NCBI RefSeq assembly: GCF_945605565.1
Contig: NZ_OX216966.1
Span: 3,960,001 to 4,024,000, forward strand
DNA from: Paenibacillus dendritiformis
GTDB lineage: Bacteria > Bacillota > Bacilli > Paenibacillales > Paenibacillaceae
Reading direction: 5' to 3'
Length of the DNA: 64,000 nucleotides
A model generated the notes under the pieces. That model had not been told where the DNA came from. It ran no database searches and saw nothing but the letters and a program-made list of their open reading frames with translations. How positions within the stretch are numbered: position 1 is the stretch's first letter; every line of letters starts with the position of its first letter. Below, piece after piece: positions 17,501 through 25,667 of this stretch. The translations under genes and the position numbers were made by a program.

Positions 17501-18451
17501 CGGCTCGGCACCTTGCTGAATCAAATAATTCACGCTCTCGTCAATGGACAGATTGTTGCCGGTGAGCGGTTCATTGGGATTCGGATATAAGCCGGTATGA
17601 TGCCCGCTTACTTCATCCCATGCGCCGCGCATGTCATAAGTCATGATATTGGCAAAGTCTACAATGTTAAATAACTTAGGCACATCAATGCCGATATCAA
17701 TCTTCTTTTTGGGAGCGGGCAGGGCAACAGACAGTTCATACGTTTTCCCAAGCTCGGCTCCTTGTTGATTCAATGCGTTTTTTAAGTCTTGCAGGAGCAA
17801 AATATAATTATTTTTATCCTCCGGGGTGGCGTATTTCGTGCCTTCATCGTTTTTATTATCAACAAGATCAGGTTGTCGCACTTCAGCCGGGAACTCCCAG
17901 TCCACATCGACGAAGTCCATGTTCGTGTACTTAACGAATTTCATAACATTCTGAACCAAATTCGCGCGTTTCGAAGCATCGGCCGCTACAACGGAGAAGT
18001 CGCCTGATTTCGACCATCCGCCAAGAGAGATGCCGATTTTCAGATTCGGGTTTTCGGCACGCAATTGCTGCAGGGCGATGAGGACTCCTGCATTGGCTGC
18101 GTCCCATTGTACGCCATCCTGACCGACAGGAGCGCCTACAGCCGCATCCTTGTCCGTAAAGACGAGGTTGCCTTGGGCATCAAAATCAAGGAAGGCATAG
18201 TTCAAGTGGGTTAGTTGATCGGCGGGTATATCCTTGGGATAAAAGTTCCCTTGTCCTCCCCAGATCGACCAATCGCCATAGTACATGACATTCCGGATTT
18301 CCTGTGCTGAGCCCTGTTTGAGATCAGGTTCCTTTGCTGCGGGAACAGTCGTTCCTGCATAAGCCGGCGCCAAGGAAGAGACGAACATCATGATGGTCAT
18401 TACCGTCATGGCGAACAATCTTCGGGCACTCTGCTTTCTCCTAGTCTTCAT
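14576..18451 (-). CDS. Large secreted chitinase with two GH18 domains and C-terminal chitin-binding modules
   Basis: 1291 residues; AGGAAGTGA precedes ATG 18451. Order: signal peptide 1-32 (PAYA|GTT); GH18 domain about 50-470 with catalytic DFVDVDWEF (Glu186); a beta-rich module to about 610; a DUF5011-type Ig-like module about 620-700; a second GH18 domain about 710-1045 with LDLDIEGG (Glu851); two nearly identical DUF5011 modules (both with KPVIHGATDKTI and GEHFDPREGVTATD); and two CBM5/12-type modules (YTAKWWVQGQ, YQAKWWTQS). Two active sites on one chain are expected to act together on crystalline chitin outside the cell. The repeated modules come from recent duplication, since they are alike at DNA level (14950-15060 versus 15190-15310). 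Confidence 0.95.
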   Translation of the reverse strand: MKTRRKQSARRLFAMTVMTIMMFVSSLAPAYAGTTVPAAKEPDLKQGSAQEIRNVMYYGDWSIWGGQGNFYPKDIPADQLTHLNYAFLDFDAQGNLVFTDKDAAVGAPVGQDGVQWDAANAGVLIALQQLRAENPNLKIGISLGGWSKSGDFSVVAADASKRANLVQNVMKFVKYTNMDFVDVDWEFPAEVRQPDLVDNKNDEGTKYATPEDKNNYILLLQDLKNALNQQGAELGKTYELSVALPAPKKKIDIGIDVPKLFNIVDFANIMTYDMRGAWDEVSGHHTGLYPNPNEPLTGNNLSIDESVNYLIQQGAEPNKIVIGAAYYTRGWDKVSQGPDPNHPGLFGQAALSAKDADQTPSRGAVGESPLVLGDGGRRTGTWSYRNLDKLKATYPNLKEYWDDAAKAPYLYDETTGVFYTYDNERSIQEKTKYVLERGLGGVIAWMASNDAPTADPAKRDKLTKATKEGLFGSQPLKTHEIQYTKLDVTAAVKPYTEPWGNNKGYEITLFNNESLTESNQVLRGLERGAKTIKLPKLYIKTDGPLTSGDYLAGSVTYENGYTVVDLKSVYDAKTIEPGASYTFKLKGDAEITSMELVQRVSNNSPEMNRQLILGDEAPSKNQPPVLHGITDLTIQVGDIFDKLAGVTATDAEDGNLTSHITVTGEVNTNVAGKYELVYSVTDSQGLSAEKKRNITVVEVTAPGHDFGVGQGIKWPKQVNSPFIDMVAWVTKPGYSNNGAPNLARISEDTGVKFFNLGFIQSISKQIVDGKVQWGWGGYSVLNEKNADNAQYQGMKQSIRELREMGGDVTISLGGLNGVTFWEVTQDTDILFNTYLELVQGYGLTRLDLDIEGGAQNKALNVANAKAIKKLQDATGVDIVLTLPVLPSGLTSVQLDVLEAYLSAGVDVKVVNIMTMCYGNGTLLPGENYGSASLRAVDSTKNQVKQYYKQYANADLTDEEAYGIIGTTPSIGFEGAAHPVFTTEWSQWVVDHAIEKGLAMTSFWSMNRDAMLENNSGVTAQYQFTDIFKAFGNGSTPPVASKPVIHGATDKTIFVGEHFDPREGVTATDKTDGDLTDRIVIEGTVDSSTPGAYKLVYTVENSQGQQAVAERSITVEEKINHKPVIHGATDKTILVGEHFDPREGVTATDEEDGDLTDRIVIEGTVDSSAPGTYELIYTVEDSQGLQASAERQITVFDGLADTYDPKKIYYEGDSVIYKGEKYTAKWWVQGQAPDTSQAWQKEVVPNEDGSVNYVPGNIYVEGDLVRYEGKTYQAKWWTQSIPGSDDSWKLVE

Positions 18452-18657
18452 CCGTTATTCACTTCCTATCAATAGATTATATTAATAGGCAGCTAGGGGG
18501 TATTGCTTACCATGAACAATACAAAAATAACGCATACGACGAATAGAGTGTGGTGTCTATTCGCCGGCAACTGGCTGGCATAGAATTTCTTCCTTAGCCC
18601 CTTTAGCTTTGCGTCACTAGATTTCCCTAGCTTTGCCTAGTAATACCTCGACAAAAA

Positions 18658-18671
18658 TGCATACGCTTTTA
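18658..18671 (-). promoter_or_regulatory. Possible CcpA (cre) site upstream of the chitinase gene
   Basis: On the minus strand the bases read TAAAAGCGTATGCA, matching 12 of 14 positions of the cre consensus TGWAARCGYTWNCA. It lies about 207 bp before the chitinase start. Catabolite control of chitinases is common in Bacilli; the site is suggestive only. Confidence 0.35.
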
Positions 18672-18851
18672 CTTTTTATGGCGACTATTTATCCTGTATC
18701 TTGTATAACGATGCATGTTTGCACCGTTTAATATACAGTAATTTTACGTTTATTTAATGGGTCATGCGGCTTATTTGTGAATATATGAACATGGGCCCAT
18801 CTTATTATTCATTCGAAACAAATAATGTGAAAATCCGGAGGCGAGAAGGGG

Positions 18852-19016
18852 ATGTATTTTGATTCCATATGGTTTTCTGCTGTGCATCAGCCCAGTAACT
18901 GCGCCATTCCCTTGATATTCCTTGTTATGCATTTTTACCGATTTCAGATGGCCGGAAAGGTTTGGGCAATAGGTCTTAGGGAGGAGATGAGATATATCTT
19001 GGTTTGGATTAACTAG
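18852..19016 (+). CDS. Possible small protein (54 aa)
   Basis: ATG 18852 is preceded by GGAGGCGAGAAGGGG. The frame gives 54 residues with a hydrophobic patch (AIPLIFLVMHFY). No homologue is recognised. The good ribosome binding site is the only support. Confidence 0.25.
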   Translation: MYFDSIWFSAVHQPSNCAIPLIFLVMHFYRFQMAGKVWAIGLREEMRYILVWIN

Positions 19017-19211
19017 CCAGAGTTCGCAAAATGATAACCGAATATAACTATCCTTATTTTAAGTCAAATCCATGGAAAATGTCGTTCTTTCGCTAGATGA
19101 AAAAGAGGGATTCAGCAAGTTGCCTACACATTTGGATTTGTAGTACGATGATAATGAATCCAAGTAATGGTAGATTATAGCTCGTATTACAGAGGATAGG
19201 AGTGTTACTAC

Positions 19212-19991
19212 ATGCTGACGCCACTGAAGGGTAAAACGGTCGTCGTAACCGGAGCCAGCAAAGGAATCGGCAAAGGAATTGCGAGAACCTTCGCCTCGCA
19301 GGGGGCCAAAGTCGCGGTCGTCGCACGCAGCCTGACGAAAGCGGAAGAAACCGCGGCGGAAATCCGGGAGAACGGAGGCGTTGCTCATGCCTTCCTAGGC
19401 GATGTCGCCGATTTAGAGTCGATGAAGTGCGTTGCAGGCGAGACGGCAGGTATTTTCGGGGGGATCGACGTGCTGTGCGCCAATGCCGGTATATTTCCGA
19501 ATGCGCCGATTGAGGAGATGACCGGCGAGCATTGGGATCAGGTGATGAACACGAATGCACGCGGGACGCTGTTTTCCCTTCAAGCCTGCCTGCCCTTTCT
19601 GAAGAAAGCGGAATACGGCCGGATCATCGTTACCTCTTCGATTACGGGGCCGGCCACCGGCTATGCCGGCTGGTCGCACTACGGCGCAAGCAAAGCCGCT
19701 CAGCTTGGATTCATGCGCAGTGCGGCGCTCGAGCTCGCGCGTTACCGCATTACCATGAATGCCGTCATGCCCGGCAACATCATGACGGAAGGCTTGGAAG
19801 GCCTTGGTGACCATTATCTGCAGGCGATGACGGCGTCCATCCCGCTCAAGCGGCTCGGAAGCGTCGAAGATATCGCTTACGCCGCTCTCTTTTTGGCTTC
19901 GAAGGAAGCAGGTTATATTACGGGGCAAACCATCATCGTGGATGGCGGTCAGATTATTCCGGAAAGTCTGGAAGCGATGGGGCAAACCTGA
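19212..19991 (+). CDS. FabG-like short-chain dehydrogenase/reductase
   Basis: 259 residues, close to the FabG norm; AGGAGTG lies 8 bases before ATG 19212. Motifs in order: TGASKGIGKG (cofactor binding), DV (acidic motif), CANAG, Ser in IVTSSITG, YGASKA (catalytic Tyr-Lys) and PGNIMTEG. Classical SDRs of this kind reduce 3-oxoacyl thioesters or other carbonyls with NADPH. The gene stands alone, not in a fatty acid operon, so the true substrate is open; 3-oxoacyl-ACP reductase is the default label. Confidence 0.85.
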   Translation: MLTPLKGKTVVVTGASKGIGKGIARTFASQGAKVAVVARSLTKAEETAAEIRENGGVAHAFLGDVADLESMKCVAGETAGIFGGIDVLCANAGIFPNAPIEEMTGEHWDQVMNTNARGTLFSLQACLPFLKKAEYGRIIVTSSITGPATGYAGWSHYGASKAAQLGFMRSAALELARYRITMNAVMPGNIMTEGLEGLGDHYLQAMTASIPLKRLGSVEDIAYAALFLASKEAGYITGQTIIVDGGQIIPESLEAMGQT

Positions 19992-20091
19992 TTCGATACC
20001 ATAGGACACATGTCATCATGAACCTCTGCTGGCCGAGCTCAATGTAATCATCATATTATATGTATAAGTGGAATACTGTCACACAACCGAT

Positions 20092-20247
20092 ATGGTAATC
20101 AACGAATTTATTGATTTATTTGAAATTCATGAAAGTGAAGAAATGGAGATGCATAAAAATCAACACATGGAGACTTCTGTATCGGAGAATACAGACTCTA
20201 TAGATCATGCTGAGAAAGGAAATGAATCCGATGAAGCAAATAAATAG
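20092..20247 (+). CDS. Short acidic frame, probably the 3' end of a lost gene
   Basis: A 51-codon open frame (begins MVINEFIDLFEIHESEEMEM, then a His/Glu/Ser-rich tail) overlaps the start of the methyltransferase by 17 bases. No clear ribosome binding site was found. The composition suggests a disordered C-terminal tail, so I take it as a remnant and not a gene with its own start. Confidence 0.25.
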   Translation: MVINEFIDLFEIHESEEMEMHKNQHMETSVSENTDSIDHAEKGNESDEANK

Positions 20248-20869
20248 TTATATCGATTCCGTGTTTTATAAACAAGATGCTCTTTTGGAAGAAGTCATTT
20301 TGTCCATCAAAGAAAAGGGGATGCCTTCCATCTCGGTATCTGCTTCCTCTGGAAAACTTCTAACGATGCTTGTATCCATTTCCGGAGCCAAAAACGTTCT
20401 GGAAATAGGGGCCTTGGGAGGCTATAGCGGGATTTGTCTTGCCAGAGGATTCGGTAAAGAAGGAAAATTAACTTCCCTTGAGTTAGAGGAGAGATACGCA
20501 AAGCTGGCATATAGCAATCTATCTAAAGCTGGGTTTGGCGATCAAGTATCCTATATTATCGGGGAAGCCATGCAGAGCCTTGACAAATTAGCCGGGGACA
20601 ATAAGCGATTTGATTTTTTCTTCATTGATGCCGACAAAGAAAATTATGAAAACTACCTGAGGTATTGCATTAGACTGGCGGAAGCGGGTGCTTTAATCGT
20701 TACAGATAACGTACTTGCAGGCGGCAGTGTAGCAGACCAGGAAGTTCAACCTAAACGTTACACTGAATTAATGAAGAAATTTAATGAAACTGTGGCCAAT
20801 CATCCTCAATTAGAATCCCTGCTTATTCCAATCGGTGATGGGATGACCGTTTCAAAAGTAAAGAAATAA
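20231..20869 (+). CDS. SAM-dependent O-methyltransferase (caffeoyl-CoA OMT/YrrM-like family)
   Basis: Start taken at ATG 20231 (MKQINSYIDSV), with AAAGGA about 10 bases upstream; 212 residues. Family markers: VLEIGALGGYSGICLA (SAM-binding motif I), LTSLELEERYAKLA, FDFFFIDADKENYENYL (metal/SAM site) and LIVTDNVLAGGSV. Such cation-dependent enzymes methylate catechol-type hydroxyls; the bacterial members mostly have no known substrate. No operon partner is evident. Another start at 20207 is possible but has no RBS. Confidence 0.85.
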   Translation: MKQINSYIDSVFYKQDALLEEVILSIKEKGMPSISVSASSGKLLTMLVSISGAKNVLEIGALGGYSGICLARGFGKEGKLTSLELEERYAKLAYSNLSKAGFGDQVSYIIGEAMQSLDKLAGDNKRFDFFFIDADKENYENYLRYCIRLAEAGALIVTDNVLAGGSVADQEVQPKRYTELMKKFNETVANHPQLESLLIPIGDGMTVSKVKK

Positions 20870-20999
20870 CCTCGGCAAGAAAGGGCCGTCATCCATACAC
20901 CGCCGAAAAGGGAAGATCTTCCTTTTGAGTTGCAACATCTTCCTGTAAACCCCAAATGTGATGGGCGAGCGGAAACAAAAGAAAAAGAATCGAATCACT

Positions 21000-22301
21000 T
21001 TAAGACGGGTTCGTAGCATTGATCTTTCTAATTTCCACTTTTCGGATTCGATGTCGGTCCTTCTCCCTAATAATAAAATGCAATGTTTCGTATTTCCACG
21101 TTACATCTTTCTTTAGCGACGGCCGTAAGGTATAGAGCCATCCTCCTATGGTATCCAAGTCTTCGCTCTCTAGCTCTACATTCAAAATATTACTTATTGT
21201 ATCGAGCGACACCTTGCCGTCAACTAAGATGTGATCCTCGTCGATGATTTCGACATCGGGAGTTTCTTCTTTATCAAATTCGTCTCTAATGTCTCCAACT
21301 ATCTCTTCTAATATATCCTCGATCGTTATTAACCCGGATGTTCCACCATATTCGTCAACAAGTATTGCAATATGAACTTGCTGCTGTTGCATCTTGTGAA
21401 GGAGAGTTTTTACGGGACTTGCTTCTGAAATGCTGAGAACCGGTTGTATTAACTTTGACATGTCCACATCGGGATTGTCATGTAATTGCATAAAAAACTG
21501 TTTTGTATTTATGAAGCCGATGATCTGATCCTTATGCCCATCCATGACAGGAAAACGTGTATATTGTTCCGTTTTCATCATGTCAATGATTTGGTTTTTT
21601 TCATCCTGAATATCAATACATACCATGTCCGTTCTTGGTACCATAATTTCGCGAGCAAGCAGTTCGTCGAAAGTAAATATCTTGTTTACATAACCGTATT
21701 CGGACTGATTAATTTTTCCGCTTTGATAACTCTCTGTTAAAATAATGCGCAATTCTTCCTCAGAGTGTGCTTCTTCGTGCTCTTTAGCCGGTTTTAAACC
21801 AAATAAGCGTACAAACCAGTTAGCCGAGCCATTTAAAGCCCAAATAAATGGATACATGACTTTATAAAAAAATATAAGAGGTTTTGCAGTAAGCATACTG
21901 ACTTGTTCCGCTTTCTGTATGGCAACGGTTTTGGGCGCAAGCTCACCGAGAACCACATGCAGAAATGTGATGGATGCGAACGCGATCGCAAAAGATAAAA
22001 TCGTACTTACTCCAACCGGAACGCTGAAATGCTCAAAAAGGGGGTGCAGCATACGTTCAACTGTAGGTTCACCAAGCCAACCCAAACCCAAAGCTGTGAT
22101 GGTAATCCCTAATTGACAGGCTGACAGATAGCCATCTAAGTTGGACGTTACTCTCTTTACAGCCAAAGCATTCTTTTGGCCTTCCATAACCATTTGATTT
22201 ACCCTGCTGGATCGTAATCGAACAATAGCAAATTCAGCAGCGACAAAAAAAGCTGTGGCAATAATTAAGATAGCTACAAGAAATAAATTAACCGTGAACA
22301 C
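21000..22301 (-). CDS. CNNM/CorC-HlyC family transporter (MpfA/YhdP-like)
   Basis: 433 residues from GTG 22301, with AAGGAG 7 bases upstream. The N-terminal DUF21/CNNM membrane domain (about 1-190) contains the conserved QLGITITALGLGWLGEP and FLHVVLGELAPKTVA segments. A CBS pair follows (about 205-335; MVPRTDMV, YTRFPVMDGH, DEYGGTSGLITIEDILEEIVGDI), then a CorC_HlyC domain to the end. Relatives in Bacillus export or sense Mg2+; the old name hemolysin is misleading. It sits downstream of the DUF1657 gene on the same strand, separated by a terminator. Confidence 0.9.
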   Translation of the reverse strand: MFTVNLFLVAILIIATAFFVAAEFAIVRLRSSRVNQMVMEGQKNALAVKRVTSNLDGYLSACQLGITITALGLGWLGEPTVERMLHPLFEHFSVPVGVSTILSFAIAFASITFLHVVLGELAPKTVAIQKAEQVSMLTAKPLIFFYKVMYPFIWALNGSANWFVRLFGLKPAKEHEEAHSEEELRIILTESYQSGKINQSEYGYVNKIFTFDELLAREIMVPRTDMVCIDIQDEKNQIIDMMKTEQYTRFPVMDGHKDQIIGFINTKQFFMQLHDNPDVDMSKLIQPVLSISEASPVKTLLHKMQQQQVHIAILVDEYGGTSGLITIEDILEEIVGDIRDEFDKEETPDVEIIDEDHILVDGKVSLDTISNILNVELESEDLDTIGGWLYTLRPSLKKDVTWKYETLHFIIREKDRHRIRKVEIRKINATNPS

Positions 22302-22341
22302 GCAGGAGCTCCTTTCTTAATTAACTATATGCTAATGAAAT

Positions 22342-22384
22342 AGGAGACACAGCCATCATGGATCATGCTAGGCTGTATCTCCTT
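22342..22384 (-). terminator. Terminator between the DUF1657 gene and the CNNM transporter gene
   Basis: Read on the minus strand, AGGAGATACAGCC pairs with GGCTGTGTCTCCT (13-bp stem with one G-T pair), just after the DUF1657 stop codon. The T-run is weak (ATTTCAT). Confidence 0.65.
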
Positions 22385-22387
22385 ATC

Positions 22388-22594
22388 TTAAAATCCTTTA
22401 TATTGTGGTTCTTCGTTTTCTAACTGCTTAACCCGGCCTTCTACCTGGTCAACGATTTGTTGTGTCTGTTGGGCAGCGTCGGTATAGAGGGACTTTGCCT
22501 CCTGATTTTCCGTCGCCAATGCGAACTGTTCAAGACTGGCTTGTGCGCTCTTCAATGAAGCCAGGCAAGTTTTCACTTGGGATCCTACTGTCAT
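22388..22594 (-). CDS. DUF1657 protein (spoVA-associated)
   Basis: 68 residues from ATG 22594 (MTVGSQVKTCLASLKSAQAS), with AAAGGTGG about 8 bases upstream. The sequence is the DUF1657 pattern: VKTCLASLKSAQASLEQFALATENQEAKSLY. It is all helical and soluble. Genes of this family accompany extra spoVA operons in spore formers, including the mobile spoVA2mob elements linked to heat resistance. Here it diverges from the spoVA-type operon that begins at 22813. A copy of the same motif is fused to the C-terminus of the DUF421 protein next door. Confidence 0.85.
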   Translation of the reverse strand: MTVGSQVKTCLASLKSAQASLEQFALATENQEAKSLYTDAAQQTQQIVDQVEGRVKQLENEEPQYKGF

Positions 22595-22812
22595 TTGTGT
22601 CACCACCTTTCCAAATGAGTAGTCAAGAATTCTAATCTGCTTTAGTTGAATTTAACAATTATAACGTGCCTTATTGAACTTGGAATGATACATGGAAAAT
22701 TAATGATTGGGTTCCCGGTAATATAGAACCTGTCATGGAAAATGTATCGGGGCATTTGGTTCAGTGTTTTGACAAATAATCTGTGTTGACATGACGAAGG
22801 GAGGTACATTAC

Positions 22813-23673
22813 GTGCCGCAATGGCTGGAGATCGCTTGGCGTACATTTATGGCCGTCATTGTTCTTTTCCTTATGACCAAGCTGTTAGGGAAAAGGCAAG
22901 TGACGCAGCTGTCCGTATTCGAATATATTACCGGAATTACCATCGGGAGCCTTGCCGCTTATGTTTCGATGGATTTGGAAGCCACGTGGTATTTAGGACT
23001 CGTGTCATTAGGTGTGTGGGTTGCTGTGACATTAGGGATTGAATTTTTACAGCTGAAAAGTAAAACCGTCAGGGATTTTGTTGACAGCAGAGCTACGGTC
23101 TTAATCAAAGACGGAAAAATAATGGAAGACAACCTCAAAAAAGAACGGATTACCACAGATGAACTATTAGAGCAGTTGCGTCGAAAACAGGTTTTTCAAG
23201 CTGCCGACGTTGAATTCGCCATTATGGAGCCGAGCGGGGAAGTCAATGTCCTGCTAAAAAGGGAAAATCAACCGCTAACTCCAAAACATCTGGGGATAAA
23301 AGTAGCGCCGGAACAAGAACCGCAGACGGTAATGATGGACGGAAATATTATGGATGAGCCGCTGGCCACCATAGGCTTGAACCGGCAATGGCTGAATACG
23401 GAATTAGAAAAGATAGGGGTTGCGGCCGAAAATGTTTTTCTCGGTCAAGTGGACGCGCACGGACAATTGTATGTCGATCTGTACGATGATCAAATTAAGG
23501 TCCCAGAGCCCCAAAAACGCGCTGTTCTCTTCGCAACATTAAAAAAATGCGAAGCCGATCTGGAAATGTTCGGACTTGCCACCCAGAATCGTGATGCGAA
23601 ACAAATGTATGAGCAGTGCTCTCAGAAATTGATAAACGTTATTTCGGAACTAAAGCCTTTATTACATCGGTAA
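22813..23673 (+). CDS. YetF-like DUF421 membrane protein with a C-terminal DUF1657-like module
   Basis: 286 residues from GTG 22813 (GGGAGG 10 bases upstream). Three N-terminal membrane segments (about 6-75, with LGKRQVTQLSVFEYITGITIGS) and the DUF421 cytoplasmic domain (VLIKDGKIMEDNLKKERIT, DVEFAIMEPSGEVNVLLK) are clear. The last 45 residues (VLFATLKKCEADLEMFGLATQNRDAKQMYEQ) match the DUF1657 pattern of the divergent gene. YetF-type proteins are part of spoVA2mob-like operons, and their job in spores is not settled. It is followed after 13 bases by spoVAC, so it is first gene of a four-gene operon. Confidence 0.85.
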   Translation: MPQWLEIAWRTFMAVIVLFLMTKLLGKRQVTQLSVFEYITGITIGSLAAYVSMDLEATWYLGLVSLGVWVAVTLGIEFLQLKSKTVRDFVDSRATVLIKDGKIMEDNLKKERITTDELLEQLRRKQVFQAADVEFAIMEPSGEVNVLLKRENQPLTPKHLGIKVAPEQEPQTVMMDGNIMDEPLATIGLNRQWLNTELEKIGVAAENVFLGQVDAHGQLYVDLYDDQIKVPEPQKRAVLFATLKKCEADLEMFGLATQNRDAKQMYEQCSQKLINVISELKPLLHR

Positions 23674-23686
23674 AGGAGAAAAAACT

Positions 23687-24169
23687 ATGGCGAACAATAA
23701 AAAGAAAAAATTAACCCCCGTTCAACAGGAGTATCAAGAACTTGCCAAAAAGAGAGAGCCGGCGCGGCCGGTGTTCAGAAATTGTGTCCGGGCATTTATT
23801 TCTGGGGGACTTATCTGCTTCATCGGACAGTGTATACAGGACTTGTTCATTCATTGGGGCGGATTCGATGAGAAAAAGGCGAGTAATCCTACCGTTGCTG
23901 TGTTAGTCCTGATTTCAGTCATTCTGACCAGCCTGGGTGTATACGATAAAATCGGACAGTGGGCTGGAGCGGGTTCAGCCGTACCTGTAACCGGATTCGC
24001 CAATTCCATGGCCTCGGCGGCAATCGAGCATCAGAGCGAAGGACTTGTATTGGGCGTTGGAGGAAAAATGTTCAAACTGGCCGGGCCGGTCATTGTGTTC
24101 GGGACGGTAGCCGCGTTTATTATCGGGATTCTTACCTTTATTTTCAACCCCTCTGTAGGAGGTCATTGA
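23687..24169 (+). CDS. spoVAC: Stage V sporulation protein AC
   Basis: 160 residues; AAAGGAG precedes ATG 23687. After a charged N-terminus (KKREPARPVFRNCVRAF) come several membrane helices with the family wording GGLICFIGQCIQDLF, SLGVYDKIGQWAGAGSAVPVTGFANSMASAA. SpoVAC forms, with other SpoVA proteins, the inner-spore-membrane channel that imports Ca-dipicolinate during sporulation and releases it during germination; in B. subtilis it behaves as a mechanosensitive channel. It is second in the operon, with the SpoVAD start two bases after its stop. Confidence 0.95.
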   Translation: MANNKKKKLTPVQQEYQELAKKREPARPVFRNCVRAFISGGLICFIGQCIQDLFIHWGGFDEKKASNPTVAVLVLISVILTSLGVYDKIGQWAGAGSAVPVTGFANSMASAAIEHQSEGLVLGVGGKMFKLAGPVIVFGTVAAFIIGILTFIFNPSVGGH

Positions 24170-24171
24170 CG

Positions 24172-25188
24172 ATGCTCAAGGGACATCAAAGCTGGATTTT
24201 TGAAAATCGGCCAGCAATTCTTTCCACAGCAACCGTCGTTGGGCCTTTTGAAGGACAAGGTCCGCTTGCGAATGATTTCGACATTATTCATGGAGACCTG
24301 ATGCTGGGACAGGACAGCTGGGAAAAAGCAGAAAGGACGTTAGTGGAGGAAGCGGCCAAGCTTGCGATCGAAAATGCGGGCCTGACAAAAGAACAAGTGA
24401 ATTTCTTCGTCGGAGGAGACTTGTTGAATCAAATTATCAGCACAAGCTTCGCCGCTCGAACGATGTCCATTCCCTATATCGGAGTGTTCGGGGCATGCTC
24501 CACATCGATGGAAAGTCTGGCTCTCGCTTCCGCGCTTGTCAATTCCCGTTCAGCGAAATTTGCGCTCGCGAGTGCCGGCAGCCATAATGCCTCTTCCGAG
24601 AAGCAGTTCCGTTATCCGACCGAATATGGATCGCAAAAGCCCCCTACCGCACAGTTTACCGTTACTGGCGCCGGAGCGTCTGTCGTCGGGCAGCACGGGG
24701 AAGGACCATACGTCACATCGGCAACGATCGGCAGGGTCATCGATATGGGAATCGCCGACCCGTTTAATATGGGAGCGGCGATGGCCCCGGCTGCCGTAGA
24801 CACCATTCAGGCGCATCTTCGCGATTTGCAAATTGAGCCGGGTTACTACGACCTGATCGTAACGGGCGATTTATCCAAGGTAGGGTATCAGCTCGCCTGT
24901 GATTTGTTTGCAAAGCATAAAATACCCATCGAACAAACCGAATATAAAGATTGTGGAATGTTGATTTACGATTTCGAGAAGCAGATGGTTCAAGCCGGAG
25001 CAAGCGGCTGCGCATGTTCAGCCGTCGTCACTTATGGCCATCTGTTGAACAGAATGCGCAAAGGGGAGTTGAACCGATTGCTCGTGGTCGCTACCGGTGC
25101 GCTGTTATCACCGCTGTCTTATCAGCAAGGGGAAAGTATTCCTTGCATTGCTCATGCCGTTTCGATTGAGAATGGAGGGGTGAAGTGA
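24172..25188 (+). CDS. spoVAD: Stage V sporulation protein AD
   Basis: 338 residues from ATG 24172, with TAGGAGG upstream inside the end of spoVAC. It has the thiolase-like fold of Spo[72 protein letters not shown]. SpoVAD sits on the inner spore membrane and binds dipicolinic acid. The stop overlaps the next start by one base (TGATG), a sign of translational coupling with spoVAE. Confidence 0.95.
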   Translation: MLKGHQSWIFENRPAILSTATVVGPFEGQGPLANDFDIIHGDLMLGQDSWEKAERTLVEEAAKLAIENAGLTKEQVNFFVGGDLLNQIISTSFAARTMSIPYIGVFGACSTSMESLALASALVNSRSAKFALASAGSHNASSEKQFRYPTEYGSQKPPTAQFTVTGAGASVVGQHGEGPYVTSATIGRVIDMGIADPFNMGAAMAPAAVDTIQAHLRDLQIEPGYYDLIVTGDLSKVGYQLACDLFAKHKIPIEQTEYKDCGMLIYDFEKQMVQAGASGCACSAVVTYGHLLNRMRKGELNRLLVVATGALLSPLSYQQGESIPCIAHAVSIENGGVK

Positions 25189-25538
25189 TGATTTATTTGT
25201 GGGCTGTCATCGTTGGCGGAGCGATTTGCGTATTCGGACAAATCTGCTTCGATGTATTCAAGCTGACCCCAGCGCATACGATGACCCTTCTTGTCGTACT
25301 GGGAGCAGTTCTGGATGGGATCGGCGTGTATGATCCGCTGATCAAATTTGCCGGCGCCGGAGCTACGGTCCCAATCACAAGTTTTGGCAACTCTTTGGTG
25401 CACGGAGCGCTTGAAGAGTTGAAACAAGACGGGTGGATCGGCATCATCACCGGTATATTCGAAGTAACCAGCGCGGGGATCTCCGCGGCAATCATTTTTT
25501 CCTTCCTGGCCGCCTTGTTCGTAAAGCCCAAAGGGTAA
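25188..25538 (+). CDS. spoVAE: Stage V sporulation protein AE (SpoVAEb type)
   Basis: 116 residues from ATG 25188, overlapping the spoVAD stop; GGAGGGG is 7 bases upstream. It is a membrane protein with the family pattern [42 protein letters not shown] and a [15 protein letters not shown] signature. It is part of the dipicolinate channel. The operon ends here. Other spoVA genes (spoVAA, AB, AF) are not in this window, as expected for an accessory spoVA cluster. Confidence 0.93.
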   Translation: MIYLWAVIVGGAICVFGQICFDVFKLTPAHTMTLLVVLGAVLDGIGVYDPLIKFAGAGATVPITSFGNSLVHGALEELKQDGWIGIITGIFEVTSAGISAAIIFSFLAALFVKPKG

Positions 25539-25609
25539 AGAAAAAGATTCAGAATACCCGCTTCACGACAATGGCATACTAATTCCGATACACATACGTA
25601 CCAAAAGCA

Positions 25610-25638
25610 GTATCCGGGTAAACCGGATACATTTTTTT
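25610..25638 (+). terminator. Terminator after the spoVA operon
   Basis: An 8-bp stem GTATCCGG / CCGGATAC with a 5-base loop, followed by ATTTTTTTAT. Confidence 0.85.
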
Positions 25639-25667
25639 ATAAAAAATGAAACGAAAGGTCCGGAAAC

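Larger units (their letters stand above)
18452..19211. other. 760-bp intergenic region upstream of the chitinase and reductase genes
   Basis: Divergent control region. It holds a cre-like box (18658-18671) on the chitinase side and a possible 54-codon small frame (18852-19016). No RNA gene or mobile element was recognised. It is more AT-rich than its surroundings. Confidence 0.5.

Noticed and set aside
22741..22790. Sigma-G promoter for the spoVA-type operon (GCATT ... CAAATAAT)
   Set aside because: Spacing and -10 match are too weak to claim, although a forespore promoter is expected here.
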